Position numbers and translations under genes: made by a program
Shown: piece after piece, positions 6,783-13,071 of the stretch
Numbering within the stretch: position 1 is the stretch's first letter
How the letters are laid out: each line of letters opens with the position of its first letter
The notes under the pieces: generated by a model
What the model saw: the letters and a program-made list of their open reading frames with translations, nothing else
What the model was told of the DNA's origin: nothing
Databases searched by the model: none
Origin: Phycisphaera sp.
GTDB taxonomy: Bacteria; Planctomycetota; Phycisphaerae; Phycisphaerales; Phycisphaeraceae
NCBI GenBank assembly: GCA_029287335.1
Contig: JARFRI010000227.1
Coordinates: 1-13,071, forward strand
Reading direction: 5' to 3'
Length of the DNA stretch: 13,071 bases

Positions 6783-7613
6783 TCACACCGACATCGCGTT
6801 GAGAATTCGGCCGTTGATCAGTATGTACAGCTCGTTCATAAACTTAGCCAGGAAGAAGTTGGCGATGATGATCGCGATGAAGCTGGCGACGAAGGCGTCG
6901 GTGGCTGCCTTGCCGACACCCGCGGCCCCGGGCTTGCAGTGAAAGCCTTTGTAGCAACTGATCAGCCCGATCAACAGGCCAAACGCCGTGGCCTTGACCA
7001 GCCCGGTGATCACATCAAACGTCGTGACAAAGTCTGATGAGAACTGCCAGTACGCGCCGGCGTCGACGTTGAACCCGACGACGACCACAAGCCAGCCACC
7101 GACAACGCCCATCAGATCGCTGGCGACCGTGAGGACCGGGACCATGATGACGCAGGCCAGGACGCGCGGCGCGACGAGATGCTTGACCGGGTCGGTGCCC
7201 ATGACGCGCAGGGCGTCGAGTTGATCGGTGACGCGCATCGTGCCGATCTCCGCGCTGACCGCCCCACCGACTCGGCCGGCGATCATCACTGCGGCGAGCA
7301 CCGGGCCGATCTGCTTGACGACCGAGAGATTGATGATCCCGCCGATGCGTGTCTCTTGTCCGATGTCCCTCATCTGATCGAACATCTCGATACCGAGCAC
7401 CGCGCCGACGAACCCGCCGACGAGCATGACCACGGGGATCGACCGCGTGCCGACCTCATAGAGCTGTGGCACGAGCAAGCGCATCCGCCCAAACCCGACG
7501 CTGCGCGAGAACACCGCTCCAAGGCCGGTGAAGCAAAACCGCATAAAGCGGCCAAAGCCCTCGATCGTGTCGATCAGGCTCTGGCCGATTGCGGCAAATG
7601 GGGCAAGGAACAT
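6783..7613 (-). CDS. mlaE: MlaE-family lipid ABC transporter permease
   Basis: This is the inner-membrane permease of an MCE-type phospholipid transporter, which in Gram-negative bacteria moves lipids between the inner and outer membranes with an ATPase (MlaF) and an MCE protein (MlaD). The 276-residue product has the usual size and several hydrophobic segments. The family core is clear: GGFVGAVLGIEMFDQM, then VKQIGPVLAAVMIAGRVGGAVSAEIGTM, VTDQLDALRVMG and the PRVLA segment before the C-terminal membrane helices. I start at the ATG of 7613; a GTG at 7622 would add three residues, and neither has a good ribosome-binding site. No mlaF or mlaD lies in the window: downstream is a convergent gene, upstream is tRNA-His on the same strand with no terminator between, so the tRNA promoter may also drive mlaE. 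Confidence 0.9.
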   Translation of the reverse strand: MFLAPFAAIGQSLIDTIEGFGRFMRFCFTGLGAVFSRSVGFGRMRLLVPQLYEVGTRSIPVVMLVGGFVGAVLGIEMFDQMRDIGQETRIGGIINLSVVKQIGPVLAAVMIAGRVGGAVSAEIGTMRVTDQLDALRVMGTDPVKHLVAPRVLACVIMVPVLTVASDLMGVVGGWLVVVVGFNVDAGAYWQFSSDFVTTFDVITGLVKATAFGLLIGLISCYKGFHCKPGAAGVGKAATDAFVASFIAIIIANFFLAKFMNELYILINGRILNAMSV

Positions 7614-7658
7614 GATCGACACCGTACCGCAAAGGGCTGCTCATGGCGATCAGGTAAG

Positions 7659-7733
7659 GGTGACTGATGGGATTCGAACCCACGACCTCCGGGATCACAA
7701 CCCGGCGCTCTAACCAACTGAGCTACAATCACC
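7659..7733 (-). tRNA. tRNA-His (anticodon GUG) with encoded G-1
   Basis: The minus strand folds as a cloverleaf with anticodon GTG between CCGGG and CCCGG. The acceptor GTGATTG pairs with CAGTCAC, with one T:G wobble. A further G at position -1 faces C73, the identity pair of histidine tRNA. The T loop is TTCGAAT. CCA is not encoded; after C73 comes CTT. A consensus promoter lies upstream and mlaE starts 45 bases downstream. Confidence 0.96.
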
Positions 7734-7764
7734 AACACACGGACTTGGCTGGTCCGAGCCACAA

Positions 7765-7793
7765 AAAGTAAGCCGACCTGACCTTTGTGTCAA
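7765..7793 (-). promoter_or_regulatory. Sigma70-type promoter of tRNA-His
   Basis: Minus strand: perfect TTGACA (7793-7788), a 17-base spacer, then TACTTT (7770-7765). A start near 7758 gives a leader of about 25 bases before the tRNA. The same -35 box and spacing occur at tRNA-fMet. Confidence 0.65.
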
Positions 7794-7850
7794 ACACCCG
7801 GGCCTAATCCGCCGCAGGGATTGACCCGCAAGCCCGGAAGATGCCGATGT

Positions 7851-7879
7851 TTGCCGTTAGAGGGGGCCGCGCTTAGACT
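7851..7879 (+). promoter_or_regulatory. Candidate promoter of the 7910-10414 operon
   Basis: TTGCCG (7851-7856), a 17-base spacer and TAGACT (7874-7879) each match four of six consensus bases. The predicted start near 7886 leaves a leader of about 24 bases containing AAGGGA before the ATG at 7910. Confidence 0.4.
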
Positions 7880-7909
7880 TTACGATCCGATCAGACTAAG
7901 GGAACCGCC

Positions 7910-8359
7910 ATGACCCGATTTGCCACAACCTGTCTTACCTTCGCCCTGCTGCTGAGCTTGGCCGGGTGCAGCTACGTCAAGACCCCTGCGGTCGCCTTCA
8001 ATGACGACGGGGATTACCTGCCCCAAGACGTGGGCAAGGGCTTGGTGCGTTCGCCCAACCCGCTGATTCCGGATGTGCCGATGCCCGTGGGCTTTAAGGC
8101 CGTGGCCAGCCAGTGCTTCTGGAAGTACGACGGCAATGTCCGCCTGGTCCAGCACGTCTACCAAGGCCACGCCGAGCCGGGCGATGCGACGGAGTTTTAT
8201 CAGCGCACCTTGCCGAGCAATAACTGGACGCTGTCTGACATTCAGGCCGTGGGTGACGCGACGGTGATGCGCTATACCAAGGGCCCCGAAGTGCTGAAGA
8301 TCACCGCGAAAGACGGCTGGGCCGTCAGCACCATCACGATCAATATCGACTCGAAGTAA
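7910..8359 (+). CDS. Small predicted lipoprotein of unknown function
   Basis: The product has 149 residues and a clear lipoprotein signal: positive N-region, hydrophobic core LTFALLLSLAG, lipobox L17-A-G-C20. AAGGGA stands just upstream of the ATG. After an extended segment with several prolines comes a compact domain from about residue 60. It includes VYQGHAEPGDATEFYQRTLPSNNW, then a strand GDATVMRYTKGPEVLKI and a final TITIN strand. The pattern 'xFYxxxLPxxNW' followed by beta strands recurs in small bacterial lipoproteins, but I cannot give it a family name. It is the first gene of a three-gene run on the same strand, 48 bases before a membrane-anchored TPR-like protein, so an envelope role is likely and the exact function unknown. 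Confidence 0.8.
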   Translation: MTRFATTCLTFALLLSLAGCSYVKTPAVAFNDDGDYLPQDVGKGLVRSPNPLIPDVPMPVGFKAVASQCFWKYDGNVRLVQHVYQGHAEPGDATEFYQRTLPSNNWTLSDIQAVGDATVMRYTKGPEVLKITAKDGWAVSTITINIDSK

Positions 8360-8407
8360 CCCCAAGACCGCCGGCCATCCATCGGCCTGCGTGAGAGAAA
8401 GACCGAC

Positions 8408-9085
8408 ATGGATTCCGAACGCCGACACGAACTCGAAACCAACGACCTCCGCGAGTTCCTCGATAACTTCAAAGACTTCTGGGACAAGCACGGCAACCGC
8501 CTGCTCATCGGGCTGATCATCGTGCTCGGCGGCTGGCTGGGCTATGCGAAGTACAACCAGTGGCAGGCCGACAAGGCCGAGGCCGCCTACACCGAGTTGA
8601 ATACCGCTGACTCGGCCCAAGCGTTCCGCACCCTTGCCGGTGAGCGAAGTGAAGTCCACGACGAAGCCATGCGCCGCGGCGGAGACACGGCCCTGGGCGA
8701 CGCACGCTCCGCTTTAATTGCGGGCAAAACCGCTGATGAAGCACTGACCCAAGCGGGCTCGGCATACGACGCGCTGGTCAAGCGTGGCAAGACAACCGAG
8801 TACAAACTTGTCGGGCAAGAAGGCCTGGCCAAGGTCGCGCTGATGCGTGAGGAGTGGGACAAGGCCGCCAAGCACTACGAGCAGGTGATCGAGGTGGCTG
8901 GCGAATCGTTCCTGGTCCAGGCCGACCGTGCCAAGCGGGCGTTGGATCGGATCGACCGACTCAAGACCCCGATTGCCTTTGCTGAGCCAGAAGCCGCGCC
9001 GGTGGTGCCGCCGACCGAGGAAGGTTCGGAAGAACCAAAGGCTGAGCTACCGCTGCTGCCTGTGCCGCCAGTTGATAACGAATAA
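8408..9085 (+). CDS. Single-pass membrane protein with TPR-like periplasmic domain (YfgM-like)
   Basis: The 225-residue product has a charged cytoplasmic N-terminus of about 30 residues, one transmembrane helix at about 31-47 (LLIGLIIVLGGWLGY) and a long Ala-rich helical region. That region contains a TPR-like unit near residues 137-165 (GLAKVALMREEWDKAAKHYEQVIE). The tail from about 195 is rich in Pro and Glu. This layout matches the YfgM/TPR_21 type, where E. coli YfgM sits at the Sec translocon and links to periplasmic chaperones; the resemblance is in architecture and not proof of the same job. GAGAGAAAG before the ATG can serve as ribosome-binding site. It is followed after 12 bases by the pseudouridine synthase gene, so the two are almost certainly co-transcribed. 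Confidence 0.8.
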   Translation: MDSERRHELETNDLREFLDNFKDFWDKHGNRLLIGLIIVLGGWLGYAKYNQWQADKAEAAYTELNTADSAQAFRTLAGERSEVHDEAMRRGGDTALGDARSALIAGKTADEALTQAGSAYDALVKRGKTTEYKLVGQEGLAKVALMREEWDKAAKHYEQVIEVAGESFLVQADRAKRALDRIDRLKTPIAFAEPEAAPVVPPTEEGSEEPKAELPLLPVPPVDNE

Positions 9086-9097
9086 GACCGATCTACG

Positions 9098-10414
9098 ATG
9101 ACCGATTCGTCCCACCCCGAGTCTGCCGAGTCGCTGACTCGGGCGAAGCGCTATTTCGCCGAGTCGCTTGAAGACCTCGAAGAGGCCGGTGCTGAGCACA
9201 TGGTCTGGACGATGTCCAAAGACTCGACGATGCGGCTGGACAAGTACGTCCAAGGCCGACTCAAAGGCATCTCACGCAGCCAGGTCCGAAAGCTCATCGA
9301 CCTCGGCGCCGTCACCGTCAATAGCACTGCAGGCAAGCCCTCACAAAAGCTCAAAGGCGACGATATCGTTGAAGTCGTCGTTCCGCCCAAGCCGTCCCAA
9401 GACCTAATCCCCGAAGATATCCCGCTGGATATTTTGTACGAAGACGATGTCTTCATCGCGATTAATAAAGACGCAGGCATCATCGTCCACCCCGCCCGCT
9501 CGCGCCTCACCGGCACGATGATCAACGCGCTGGCCTACCACTTCGAGCACCATCCCGGCAACACCGTCGACCGGACAGTTAAGGCGCATGAAGCAAACGA
9601 TAGCGAGGCTAAGCCGCGAAGCGGCGAAGCGTCTGAGACCAAACCCGCTCTCTCCTCCGTCGGCAAAGATGCCGCACGCCCCGGCGTCGTCCACCGCCTG
9701 GACATGAACACCACCGGCGTCATCCTCTTCGCCAAGCAAAACGAAGCGCACTGGCTGCTCGCCAAGCAATTTGAAGAGCGCACCAACACCAAGGCCTACC
9801 TCGCCGTGGTGCATGGCAACCCCGATCCTGTTGGCGTCATTGATCAACCCCTCGGCAAGCACCCCACCATCCGAGAAGGCAACGCCGTCCGCCACGACAC
9901 GACCGGCAAGCACGCGCTGACGCTGTATCGAGTCCGTGAGCAATACGAAGGCTACGCGCTGGTCGAGTGCGAGATCAAGACCGGCCGAACCCACCAGATC
10001 CGCGTACACCTGCAATACATCGGCCACCCCATCGTCGGCGACATCATGTACGGCGGGGAGATCGTCGGGCCAAAAGAACTCGACGAACCGCCCTTCCCCG
10101 CCGGTGCCCGCCTCAATCTCAGCTACGCACGAGCCAAGGAAGATGGCAAAAAACTCGAGGCCCTCGCCATGCTGCGTGATGAGCAGGGCCAGGCCCACCC
10201 CGACGGCCCGATCATCATCGCCTGCCCCGCGCTGCACGCCGCGTACCTGAAGATCAGGCACCCGATGGATCAGCACGAGATGATCTTCACCGCCCCGCTG
10301 CACGAGCCGATGCGGACGCTGGTGCAGGAACTGCGTAAGCGGCCGAACACCAAGAGCCACAAGGCGACGGACGCGAACTGCTACATCGACCTGCGCTACG
10401 CGATGGCGGATTGA
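9098..10414 (+). CDS. rluD: RluA-family 23S rRNA pseudouridine synthase with S4 domain (RluD-like)
   Basis: The enzyme turns specific uridines of RNA, in this family mostly 23S rRNA, into pseudouridine. The 438-residue protein is longer than the usual 300-330. Residues 1-44 are an acidic extension. An S4 RNA-binding domain starts at M45-RLDKYVQGRL and runs to about 95. The catalytic domain has HRLD at 199-202, Asp202 being the nucleophile, then TTGVILFAK, KAYLAVVHG and TGRTHQIRVHLQYIGHPIVGD. A segment of about 35 residues (157-192) just before RPGVVHRLD is extra; part of it is encoded by the palindromic repeat at 9608-9629. Another extra stretch of about 50 residues lies between the MYGG motif and ALHAAYL near the C-terminus. 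RluD rather than RluC is chosen on layout only. A start at the ATG of 9200 would drop most of the acidic extension and keep both domains. Confidence 0.93.
   Translation: MTDSSHPESAESLTRAKRYFAESLEDLEEAGAEHMVWTMSKDSTMRLDKYVQGRLKGISRSQVRKLIDLGAVTVNSTAGKPSQKLKGDDIVEVVVPPKPSQDLIPEDIPLDILYEDDVFIAINKDAGIIVHPARSRLTGTMINALAYHFEHHPGNTVDRTVKAHEANDSEAKPRSGEASETKPALSSVGKDAARPGVVHRLDMNTTGVILFAKQNEAHWLLAKQFEERTNTKAYLAVVHGNPDPVGVIDQPLGKHPTIREGNAVRHDTTGKHALTLYRVREQYEGYALVECEIKTGRTHQIRVHLQYIGHPIVGDIMYGGEIVGPKELDEPPFPAGARLNLSYARAKEDGKKLEALAMLRDEQGQAHPDGPIIIACPALHAAYLKIRHPMDQHEMIFTAPLHEPMRTLVQELRKRPNTKSHKATDANCYIDLRYAMAD
9608..9629. repeat. Short palindromic repeat, copy 2, inside the pseudouridine synthase gene
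   Basis: GCCGC (9613-9617) and GCGGC (9621-9625) flank GAA; the whole reads GCTAAGCCGCGAAGCGGCGAAG. It is read in frame as roughly residues 171-178 (AKPRSGEA) within an extra loop of the enzyme. It shares the core and GCTAAGCCGCGA with copy 3 (11631-11648). Confidence 0.55.
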
Positions 10415-10455
10415 GTACGACACACTTTTCTGGAGCCGAAGTGGTTGCTGGTGTG

Positions 10456-10501
10456 CACAAAAAACCGCACGCTGACACAAGGCGGTGTCGTCGTGCGGTT
10501 T
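10456..10501 (-). terminator. Rho-independent terminator of tRNA-Phe
   Basis: AAACCGCACG (10462-10471) pairs with CGTGCGGTTT (10492-10501). Inside, GACAC (10474-10478) and GTGTC (10485-10489) form an upper stem. On the minus strand the hairpin runs into TTTTTT (10464-10459). It lies a few bases downstream of the tRNA and, on the other strand, about 45 bases after the pseudouridine synthase gene, where it may stop that operon less efficiently. Confidence 0.85.
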
Positions 10502-10505
10502 GAAG

Positions 10506-10578
10506 TGGCCAGACCCGGACTTGAACCGGGGACACCTGCATTTTCAATGCAGTGCTCTACCAACTGAGCTATCTGGCC
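10506..10578 (-). tRNA. tRNA-Phe (anticodon GAA)
   Basis: The minus strand gives a perfect cloverleaf: acceptor GGCCAGA with TCTGGCC, anticodon GAA in loop TTGAAAA between CTGCA and TGCAG, and T loop TTCAAGT closed by CCCGG/CCGGG. The discriminator is A73; CCA is not encoded. It sits alone between the pseudouridine synthase operon and the NfeD-like gene, both on the plus strand. Confidence 0.97.
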
Positions 10579-10613
10579 GACGGACCGTTGGCTTGGCCTG
10601 GGTCGGATCGGAG

Positions 10614-10641
10614 AGTTTAGCAGACGGGGGCGGGGACGCAA
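10614..10641 (-). promoter_or_regulatory. Candidate promoter of tRNA-Phe
   Basis: Minus strand: TTGCGT (10641-10636), a 16-base spacer and TAAACT (10619-10614). The start would be near 10607, about 30 bases before the tRNA. The match is weaker than at the other two tRNA genes. Confidence 0.35.
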
Positions 10642-10721
10642 CTGGTCAGAGGCCTTGCGTGGCTGCGAATAGAGGGGCTCATTTTTGCAACGCTGCTATG
10701 GCGGGCGCGGGTGGGCGCTGC

Positions 10722-10727
10722 GATAAT
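10722..10727 (+). promoter_or_regulatory. Candidate extended -10 box right before the NfeD-like gene
   Basis: GATAAT (10722-10727), preceded by TGC, matches five of six consensus bases and has the TG of an extended -10. It lies only six bases before the ATG at 10734, so the transcript would begin at or next to the start codon. No -35 box at normal spacing is evident. Confidence 0.3.
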
Positions 10728-10733
10728 ACAGGC

Positions 10734-11300
10734 ATGAACTTGCTGACCACTATGCAGATCGCACTGGCTCAAGCCGCACCCGCTTCGCAGAATGCCCAAG
10801 GCACGGGCGACGACACGCAGTGGATGGTCTTTGCGATCCTCGCGTTTGGTGTGGCGATCACGCTGCTGGTGCTGGAGGCGTTTCTACCCTCTGGCGGGGT
10901 GCTCGGCCTGTTGGCGGGGTTCTGCGCGTTAGCGGGAATCGTGATGTTCTTTCAGTTCGACACGGTATGGGGGATGGCGTCGATGGCGATCGCGTTACTA
11001 GCGACGCCTTTCATCATCGGGGCGATGCTATGGGTCTGGCCCAACACGCCGATCGGTCGGGCGCTCACGCTGGAAGATGAACAGGAGCGTATCAACAAGA
11101 ACGTCCACGGCAGCGAGCACGAAAACTCGATCCAGGTTGGCTTGGAAGGCAAAGCGTTGACAGAGTTGCGCCCGGTGGGTGCCTGTCGGCTTGGCGGGCA
11201 GCGGATCGACTGTATCTCCCATTCGGGAGTGATTGAGAAAGGCACAACGGTACGCGTGATTCGGGTCGAGGGGAACTCGATCAAAGTCAAGGCAGTTTGA
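10734..11300 (+). CDS. NfeD-like membrane protein with C-terminal OB-fold domain
   Basis: The 188-residue product begins with a short polar stretch and has three hydrophobic segments: MVFAILAFGVAITLLVLEAFLP, VLGLLAGFCALAGIVMFF and MASMAIALLATPFIIGAMLWVW. A charged linker follows, then an OB-fold of the NfeD type: GLEGKALTELRPVGACRLGGQRIDCISHSGVIEKGTTVRVIRVEGNSIKV. NfeD-like proteins usually pair with stomatin/SPFH proteins and often with S49-type proteases in membrane quality control; no SPFH gene is in this window, and the S49 gene at 4582 is 5 kb away. The open frame extends to 10485, but that part lies over tRNA-Phe, so I start at the ATG of 10734. An ATG at 10752 is an alternative. No ribosome-binding site precedes 10734, and a -10-like box lies six bases upstream. 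It ends convergent with the FliN-like gene. Confidence 0.88.
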   Translation: MNLLTTMQIALAQAAPASQNAQGTGDDTQWMVFAILAFGVAITLLVLEAFLPSGGVLGLLAGFCALAGIVMFFQFDTVWGMASMAIALLATPFIIGAMLWVWPNTPIGRALTLEDEQERINKNVHGSEHENSIQVGLEGKALTELRPVGACRLGGQRIDCISHSGVIEKGTTVRVIRVEGNSIKVKAV

Positions 11301-11319
11301 TCGATGTGGCGGGTCGCGT

Positions 11320-11586
11320 TTAGCTGCCCATGGCCTGGACGCGCTTCGGGGCGGGGAGCATCTTGGTGATGCGGACGCCGAAGTTCTCGCCGACCTTGAT
11401 GGCTTCGCCGGTGCCGACGTGCTTGTTGTTGATCAGGATTTCCAAAGGCTCGTCCGAGGACTTGTTGAGTTCGACGATGGAGCCTGGCCCAAAGCCAAGC
11501 ACTGTATCGAGCGAGATTCGCCGGGACCCCACGGTGACGATGAGGGGCACTTTGAGCTGTAAGATCGTGTCGAGGTCAGTGGCCAT
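11320..11586 (-). CDS. fliN: FliN-like flagellar motor switch protein (SpoA domain)
   Basis: The 88-residue protein is essentially one SpoA domain (FliN/YscQ C-terminal fold). It shows the family order: ILQLKVPLIVTVGSRRISLDTVLGFGPGSIVELNKSSDEPLEILINNKHVGTGEAIKVGENFGVRITKM. FliN forms the base of the flagellar C-ring, which binds export substrates and takes part in motor switching; SpoA proteins also occur in type III secretion. It is shorter than most FliN proteins and lacks an N-terminal extension. No other flagellar gene lies in the window; the gene sits 69 bases downstream of trpE on the same strand, with the third palindromic repeat between. No clear ribosome-binding site precedes the ATG at 11586, and there is no better upstream start. 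FliN is the most likely identity. Confidence 0.85.
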   Translation of the reverse strand: MATDLDTILQLKVPLIVTVGSRRISLDTVLGFGPGSIVELNKSSDEPLEILINNKHVGTGEAIKVGENFGVRITKMLPAPKRVQAMGS

Positions 11587-11630
11587 GCTGACGTTATCGG
11601 CGCGCGGGGTTGGATGGCGTTAAGAAGCTT

Positions 11631-11648
11631 GCTAAGCCGCGAGCGGCT
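11631..11648. repeat. Short palindromic repeat, copy 3
   Basis: AGCCGC-GA-GCGGCT (11635-11648) preceded by GCTA lies between trpE and the FliN-like gene, eight bases past the trpE stop. It shares GCTAAGCCGCGA with copy 2 in the pseudouridine synthase gene. As RNA it would form a short hairpin between the two genes. Confidence 0.55.
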
Positions 11649-11655
11649 GTTGATT

Positions 11656-13071
11656 CTACCGCACGAAAGCGGCCTCAGCGACATCCACGGCCTTGGCTAA
11701 AGCGGCCGCCTTGTTCACCGTCTCTTCGTGCTCAAGCTGCGGGTCCGAGTCCGCGACGATCCCGGCACCGGCCTGGATATCCACTACCCAGCCCCCCTGC
11801 TCGCCGGGCATCACCACCATCGTCCGCAATGCGATGGCCATATCCATATTCCCCGCCAGGTCCGCGTACCCCACCGCCCCAGCGTAAGGCCCACGCTTCA
11901 CCGGCTCAAGCTCATCAATAATCTGCATCGCCCGCACCTTCGGCGCACCGCTCACCGTGCCCACCGGCAAGGTATGACGCAGCGCATCCCAGCACGACAT
12001 CCCCGCCTGCAGCGTCCCGGTAACGGTCGAGCTCAGGTGCATCACATGGCTGTACTTTTCAACGATCAACACCTCCGGCAACTCGATCGAGCCCGGCTGA
12101 GCCACCCGCCCCACATCGTTGCGCCCCAAATCCACCAGCATCACGTGCTCGGCAACATCCTTGGGGTCGCTGCGCAGTTCGGCTTCCAGTGCGGCGTCCT
12201 GCTCTTCGGTCGATCCTCGCTTGCGCGTCCCGGCTAATGGGCGGTTGACCACCTGCCCGTTCTTGACTCGGCACAAGATCTCCGGACTCGACGCGACCAG
12301 CACCCCGCCATCGATCTGCAGATAGAACATGTACGGCGACGGGTTGATCACGCGCAGCGCACGATAAATATCAAACGGGTCGGCCTTGGTCTCCACGCGG
12401 AACCGCTGGCTGGGCACGACCTGAAAAATATCGCCCGCAGCGATGTATTCCTTGGCTTTGAGCACGGCCTGCTGATAGCCGCCCTCGCCCATGCTCGACT
12501 GACTCAGCACGCGCGGCGGCGAAGCGAGATCGATGTGCCCCGGGGCTAATGCACTATCCGCAGAAGACGTCGCCGCTGGCGGTGTCGTCAAGCGCTTCAC
12601 TAGCATATCGAGCTTCGCGTTCGCATCGGCATACTTAACGCCAACATCATCGCCCGGCGAGACCTTCGCATGCGTGATCACCAGGACACACTTCTGCACA
12701 TGATCAAACGCGACCACGTCGTGATAAAGCTGCATATGCAGATCGGGCAACCCGCGATCGTCTTGCGGCGGGTTGGGCAGTTGATCGCCTTCGAGGTAAC
12801 GCACGGCGTCATAGCCCGCGTGGCCGACCCAGCCGCCCGTGAAGTCGGGCAGGCCCGGGACACTGACCAGCTCGACGTCGTCGGTGAGCCTGTGCATTTC
12901 GCCCAGTGGATCATCGCTGGTGTAGGCCTTGCTGTTGCTTGCGTCGTTGTGATCGCGGAGTTGGAGGTCGTTGCCGTGAGCGATGACTTCGAGGATGGGC
13001 TGGGCGCCGAGGAAGCTGTATCGCGCGGCGCGGTCGCCGCCTTCGACGGATTCGAGCAGGAAGCTCGGGGC
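11656..13071 (-). CDS. trpE: Anthranilate synthase component I (5' partial)
   Basis: TrpE converts chorismate to anthranilate, the first committed step of tryptophan synthesis, using ammonia supplied by the glutaminase subunit TrpG. The frame stays open to the right edge, so the true start is outside; the ATG at 12897 is internal. The visible 471 residues lack only the N-terminal end. They begin with SFLLESVEGG and ARYSFLG, the N-terminal Trp-sensing region (LLES at 13059-13048). The chorismate-binding domain follows: GDIFQVVPSQRF, NPSPYM (12345-12328, part of the Trp pocket), RNDVGR, HTLPVG with TVSGAPK (11958-11938), and GAGIVADSDP. The conserved LLES and NPSPYM suggest feedback inhibition by tryptophan is retained. 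No trpG or other trp gene is present; the next gene downstream is FliN-like. The related pabB is less likely given the LLES region. Confidence 0.95.
   Translation of the reverse strand, partial: APSFLLESVEGGDRAARYSFLGAQPILEVIAHGNDLQLRDHNDASNSKAYTSDDPLGEMHRLTDDVELVSVPGLPDFTGGWVGHAGYDAVRYLEGDQLPNPPQDDRGLPDLHMQLYHDVVAFDHVQKCVLVITHAKVSPGDDVGVKYADANAKLDMLVKRLTTPPAATSSADSALAPGHIDLASPPRVLSQSSMGEGGYQQAVLKAKEYIAAGDIFQVVPSQRFRVETKADPFDIYRALRVINPSPYMFYLQIDGGVLVASSPEILCRVKNGQVVNRPLAGTRKRGSTEEQDAALEAELRSDPKDVAEHVMLVDLGRNDVGRVAQPGSIELPEVLIVEKYSHVMHLSSTVTGTLQAGMSCWDALRHTLPVGTVSGAPKVRAMQIIDELEPVKRGPYAGAVGYADLAGNMDMAIALRTMVVMPGEQGGWVVDIQAGAGIVADSDPQLEHEETVNKAAALAKAVDVAEAAFVR

Noticed and set aside
7179..7667. 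162-residue plus-strand frame rich in His, Asp and Arg
   Set aside because: It is antisense to mlaE and has the skewed composition typical of a shadow frame.
7880..8659. 259-residue minus-strand open frame
   Set aside because: It covers the promoter region, the lipoprotein gene and the start of the next gene in antisense; no domain pattern is visible.
9404..10480. 358-residue minus-strand open frame
   Set aside because: It lies fully opposite the pseudouridine synthase gene, whose motifs are unmistakable. Long antisense frames are expected in GC-rich coding DNA.
10485..10733. N-terminal extension of the NfeD-like open frame
   Set aside because: It reads across the tRNA-Phe gene and has no NfeD-like features, so the gene starts at 10734.

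Overview
The window looks like chromosomal DNA of a planctomycete, most likely from the Phycisphaerae. It is GC-rich. It carries two PEP-CTERM proteins whose C-termini end in a PEP motif, a hydrophobic run and an Arg tail, a form common in that class. It also has lipoproteins, an MlaE permease and a FliN-type protein, which fit a Gram-negative envelope and flagellum. The assignment is inference; there is no rRNA here to settle it.

Layout. (1) 1-1376 is the 3' part of a large gene with a helical N-terminal region and a thioredoxin-like domain that lacks its CXXC. (2) 1420-1911 is a decayed open frame with one amber codon, resembling the tail of a large serine recombinase, followed by about 250 bases with no gene. 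(3) 2158-4079 holds two tandem PEP-CTERM genes, separated by a hairpin and closed by a clear rho-independent terminator. (4) 4309-4503 is a complete minus-strand unit for initiator tRNA-fMet: promoter, tRNA and terminator. (5) 4582-6747 encodes an S49 (SppA-type) peptidase lipoprotein and a zinc-ribbon/membrane/vWA-like protein. (6) 6783-7793 (minus) has tRNA-His with a strong promoter and, 45 bases downstream without a terminator, mlaE. (7) 7910-10414 is a compact three-gene operon: a small lipoprotein, a membrane-anchored TPR-like protein and an RluA-family pseudouridine synthase. (8) 10456-10619 (minus) is tRNA-Phe with its terminator. (9) 10734-11300 is an NfeD-like protein. (10) 11320-13071 (minus) is a FliN-like protein downstream of trpE, which is cut by the window end.

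Most of this is housekeeping and envelope biology. I see no defence system, CRISPR array, toxin-antitoxin pair or biosynthetic cluster. The points most worth a second look are: a short palindromic repeat found three times, once in frame inside the pseudouridine synthase gene; the amber-interrupted recombinase-like remnant; the initiator tRNA with a U1-U72 mismatch; the tRNA-His/mlaE arrangement; and a possible leaderless nfeD-like gene.
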